From Dehalococcoidales bacterium (GTDB taxonomy: Bacteria; Chloroflexota; Dehalococcoidia; Dehalococcoidales; UBA5627), in NCBI GenBank assembly GCA_012520835.1, contig JAAYNN010000035.1:1-6970 (forward strand): DNA of 6,970 bases. The letters run 5' to 3'. Within the stretch, counting starts at the first letter, position 1. Every line of letters starts with the position of its first letter. Below, in pieces: positions 5,946 through 6,970 of the stretch. The position numbers and the translations under genes were made by a program. The notes under the pieces were generated by a model, which was given only the letters and a program-made list of their open reading frames with translations, did no database searches and had not been told where the DNA came from.

Positions 5946-5974
5946 ACTATAACATAGATATACGGATTGTGCAA
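5946..5974 (-). promoter_or_regulatory. Promoter of the thiC leader
   Basis: TTGCAC (5969-5974) and TATAGT (5946-5951) on the minus strand are separated by 17 nt; the -10 matches 5/6 and the -35 only 3/6. The predicted start is A at 5939, about 20 nt before the aptamer, giving a leader of about 172 nt to the ATG. Confidence 0.6.
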
Positions 5975-6030
5975 TTTGCTGCCGGCTATCTCGATTGATA
6001 TATCAGCAAGGAATAGAATTCTTTAAATAT

Positions 6031-6059
6031 TTGATTGTAGAGGAAATTTGATGTATTAT
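6031..6059 (+). promoter_or_regulatory. Promoter of the methyltransferase gene
   Basis: TTGATT (6031-6036) and TATTAT (6054-6059) are spaced by 17 nt, matching 4/6 and 5/6 of the consensus. Transcription should start near 6066, leaving about 54 nt before the ATG at 6120. The promoter is divergent from that of thiC, with about 56 nt between the two -35 boxes. Confidence 0.55.
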
Positions 6060-6106
6060 ACGCTGTATTACTTAAGATATTACGTGGCCGATTTAAAAAT
6101 TATTAC

Positions 6107-6111
6107 AGGAG
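6107..6111 (+). promoter_or_regulatory. Ribosome binding site of the methyltransferase
   Basis: AGGAG stands 8 nt before ATG at 6120 and supports that start. A second candidate, AGAGGA (6039-6044), stands 6 nt before an in-frame ATG at 6051, but that ATG lies within the predicted promoter. Confidence 0.65.
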
Positions 6112-6119
6112 TTGATGCA

Positions 6120-6970
6120 ATGGAACTGAGCACCATCGATTGGACTACCATGTGGAAGGAAGCCTGCGGCAATTCGCCATGGAAAGGATTATCCAGCAGG
6201 GAGCTATGGGACAAACGCGCCGCTAAGTTCAATAAAAGGATCGATAATGTAAAAACCGACGGCGAAAAGCTGGACAAAGACGATTACATCTACAAGATGC
6301 TTGCCCGCATCGAAACGACACCTGAGTGTACGGTACTGGACATTGGCTGCGGACCCGGTACGCTGGCTATCCCGCTGGCAAAAAAGGTTAAAAGCATTAC
6401 CGGGCTGGATATATCATCCGAAATGCTGAAGCATTTAAAGGAAAACGCCGATAAAGACGGTATAAGCAATATAAAATATATCAACTGTTCATGGGACGAT
6501 GCCGTAGTGGGGAAGGATGTAGAACCGCATGATATCGTAGTCGCTTCCAGGTCGCTGAGCCCGCAGGATTTAAAAGAAAGCATGCTCAAACTGGCATCTG
6601 CAGCTAAAAAGGCCGTCTATTTTACCCTGCCGGTAGTGCACCTGCCGTTCGACTGGGAGGTGTATCAGGTTATCGGCAGGATTGAAAGAAAGCATCCCTC
6701 ATACATTTATGTATTCAATACGCTTTACCAGATGGGCATACAGGCTAATCTTGAAATACTCAACTCCAAAATAAGAGTGAAATTTTCCAGTGTGGCAGAA
6801 GCCATGGATGATTTGCAGTGGCGGACTACCCCATTCAGCGATACCGAAAAAGAAAAAATGAAAAAGTATCTCGAAATAAAGTTTGCCGAGCAAAAGGATT
6901 CTCCCGTCTTTAGACACGAAGGATTTTCAAAGTGGGCGCTCATCTGGTGGAAAACAGAGGAAAACCGGCA
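6120..6970 (+). CDS. Class I SAM-dependent methyltransferase, C-terminus cut by window edge
   Basis: The frame is open from 6120 to the right edge: 283 complete codons and no stop. SAM-binding motif I is VLDIGCGPGTLAIPLA (72-87), followed by the acidic ribose-binding residue D97 in GLDIS and a motif II-like DIVVASRSL (138-146). This is a standard Rossmann methyltransferase core, preceded by about 65 residues rich in Trp and charged residues. The C-terminal part (about 165-283) has aromatic-rich segments such as DWEVY, HPSYIYVF and WALIWW that may shape the acceptor site. The substrate is not recognisable. The frame stays open to an in-frame ATG at 6051, which would add 23 residues (MYYTLYYLRYY...) behind AGAGGA. 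I prefer 6120 because it has AGGAG at 8 nt and the longer start overlaps the -10 box. It is divergently transcribed from thiC, and no role in thiamine synthesis is implied. Confidence 0.9.
   Translation, partial: MELSTIDWTTMWKEACGNSPWKGLSSRELWDKRAAKFNKRIDNVKTDGEKLDKDDYIYKMLARIETTPECTVLDIGCGPGTLAIPLAKKVKSITGLDISSEMLKHLKENADKDGISNIKYINCSWDDAVVGKDVEPHDIVVASRSLSPQDLKESMLKLASAAKKAVYFTLPVVHLPFDWEVYQVIGRIERKHPSYIYVFNTLYQMGIQANLEILNSKIRVKFSSVAEAMDDLQWRTTPFSDTEKEKMKKYLEIKFAEQKDSPVFRHEGFSKWALIWWKTEENR

Noticed and set aside
5996..6005. TGATATATCA palindrome between the divergent promoters
   Set aside because: Ten AT-rich bases, expected by chance; its half-site spacing does not match an FNR box.
6080..6589. 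Minus-strand open frames under the methyltransferase
   Set aside because: Composition is that of an antisense shadow, while the plus strand carries a clear SAM-binding motif in a frame open to the window edge.

Overview
The window reads as ordinary bacterial chromosome of medium GC, densely coded, with five genes and one gene fragment on the minus strand and one partial gene on the plus strand. A small 2[4Fe-4S] ferredoxin, a single-domain ArsA/Get3-type ATPase and a short-form ThiC suggest an anaerobe. The gene set and style remind me of Chloroflexota of the Dehalococcoidia type, but this is an inference from general resemblance; there is no rRNA or other firm marker. I see no mobile element, tRNA, rRNA or CRISPR array.

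Left block (1-1911, minus strand, transcribed right to left): an ArsA/Get3-like ATPase, then a Crp/Fnr-family regulator with its own good sigma70-type promoter and two inverted repeats just upstream of the -35, then a dicluster ferredoxin cut by the left edge. The ATPase lacks the CxxC expected of metal-binding ArsA/Get3 proteins, and the regulator has no cysteine, so neither looks like a classical arsenite pump or an Fe-S FNR.

Middle block (2131-4254, minus strand): a small P-loop kinase-like protein followed 27 nt later by leucyl aminopeptidase (M17, pepA). They probably form one transcription unit. The kinase may be read from a leaderless transcript: TATAAT lies exactly 6 nt before its preferred ATG, with a perfect 14-bp palindrome over the -35 region.

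Right block (4472-5951, minus strand): thiC, the HMP-P synthase of thiamine synthesis, behind a complete regulatory leader. The leader has a promoter, a TPP riboswitch aptamer, a rho-independent terminator 20 nt before the start codon, and a predicted antiterminator pairing. The sequence therefore gives a full model for shut-off of thiC by thiamine pyrophosphate. Divergent from it, on the plus strand, is a class I SAM-dependent methyltransferase (6120 to the right edge, no stop), with its own promoter.

Gene-free stretches: 1912-2130 holds short palindromes and a C-rich inverted repeat after pepA; 4255-4471 holds the kinase promoter/palindrome and a piece resembling a dispersed intergenic repeat; 5768-6119 holds the thiC leader and the divergent promoters. 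The best candidates for a second look are the thiC leader switch, the control region of the Crp/Fnr gene, and the linkage of regulator, ArsA-like ATPase and ferredoxin. Nothing here amounts to a clearly new system.
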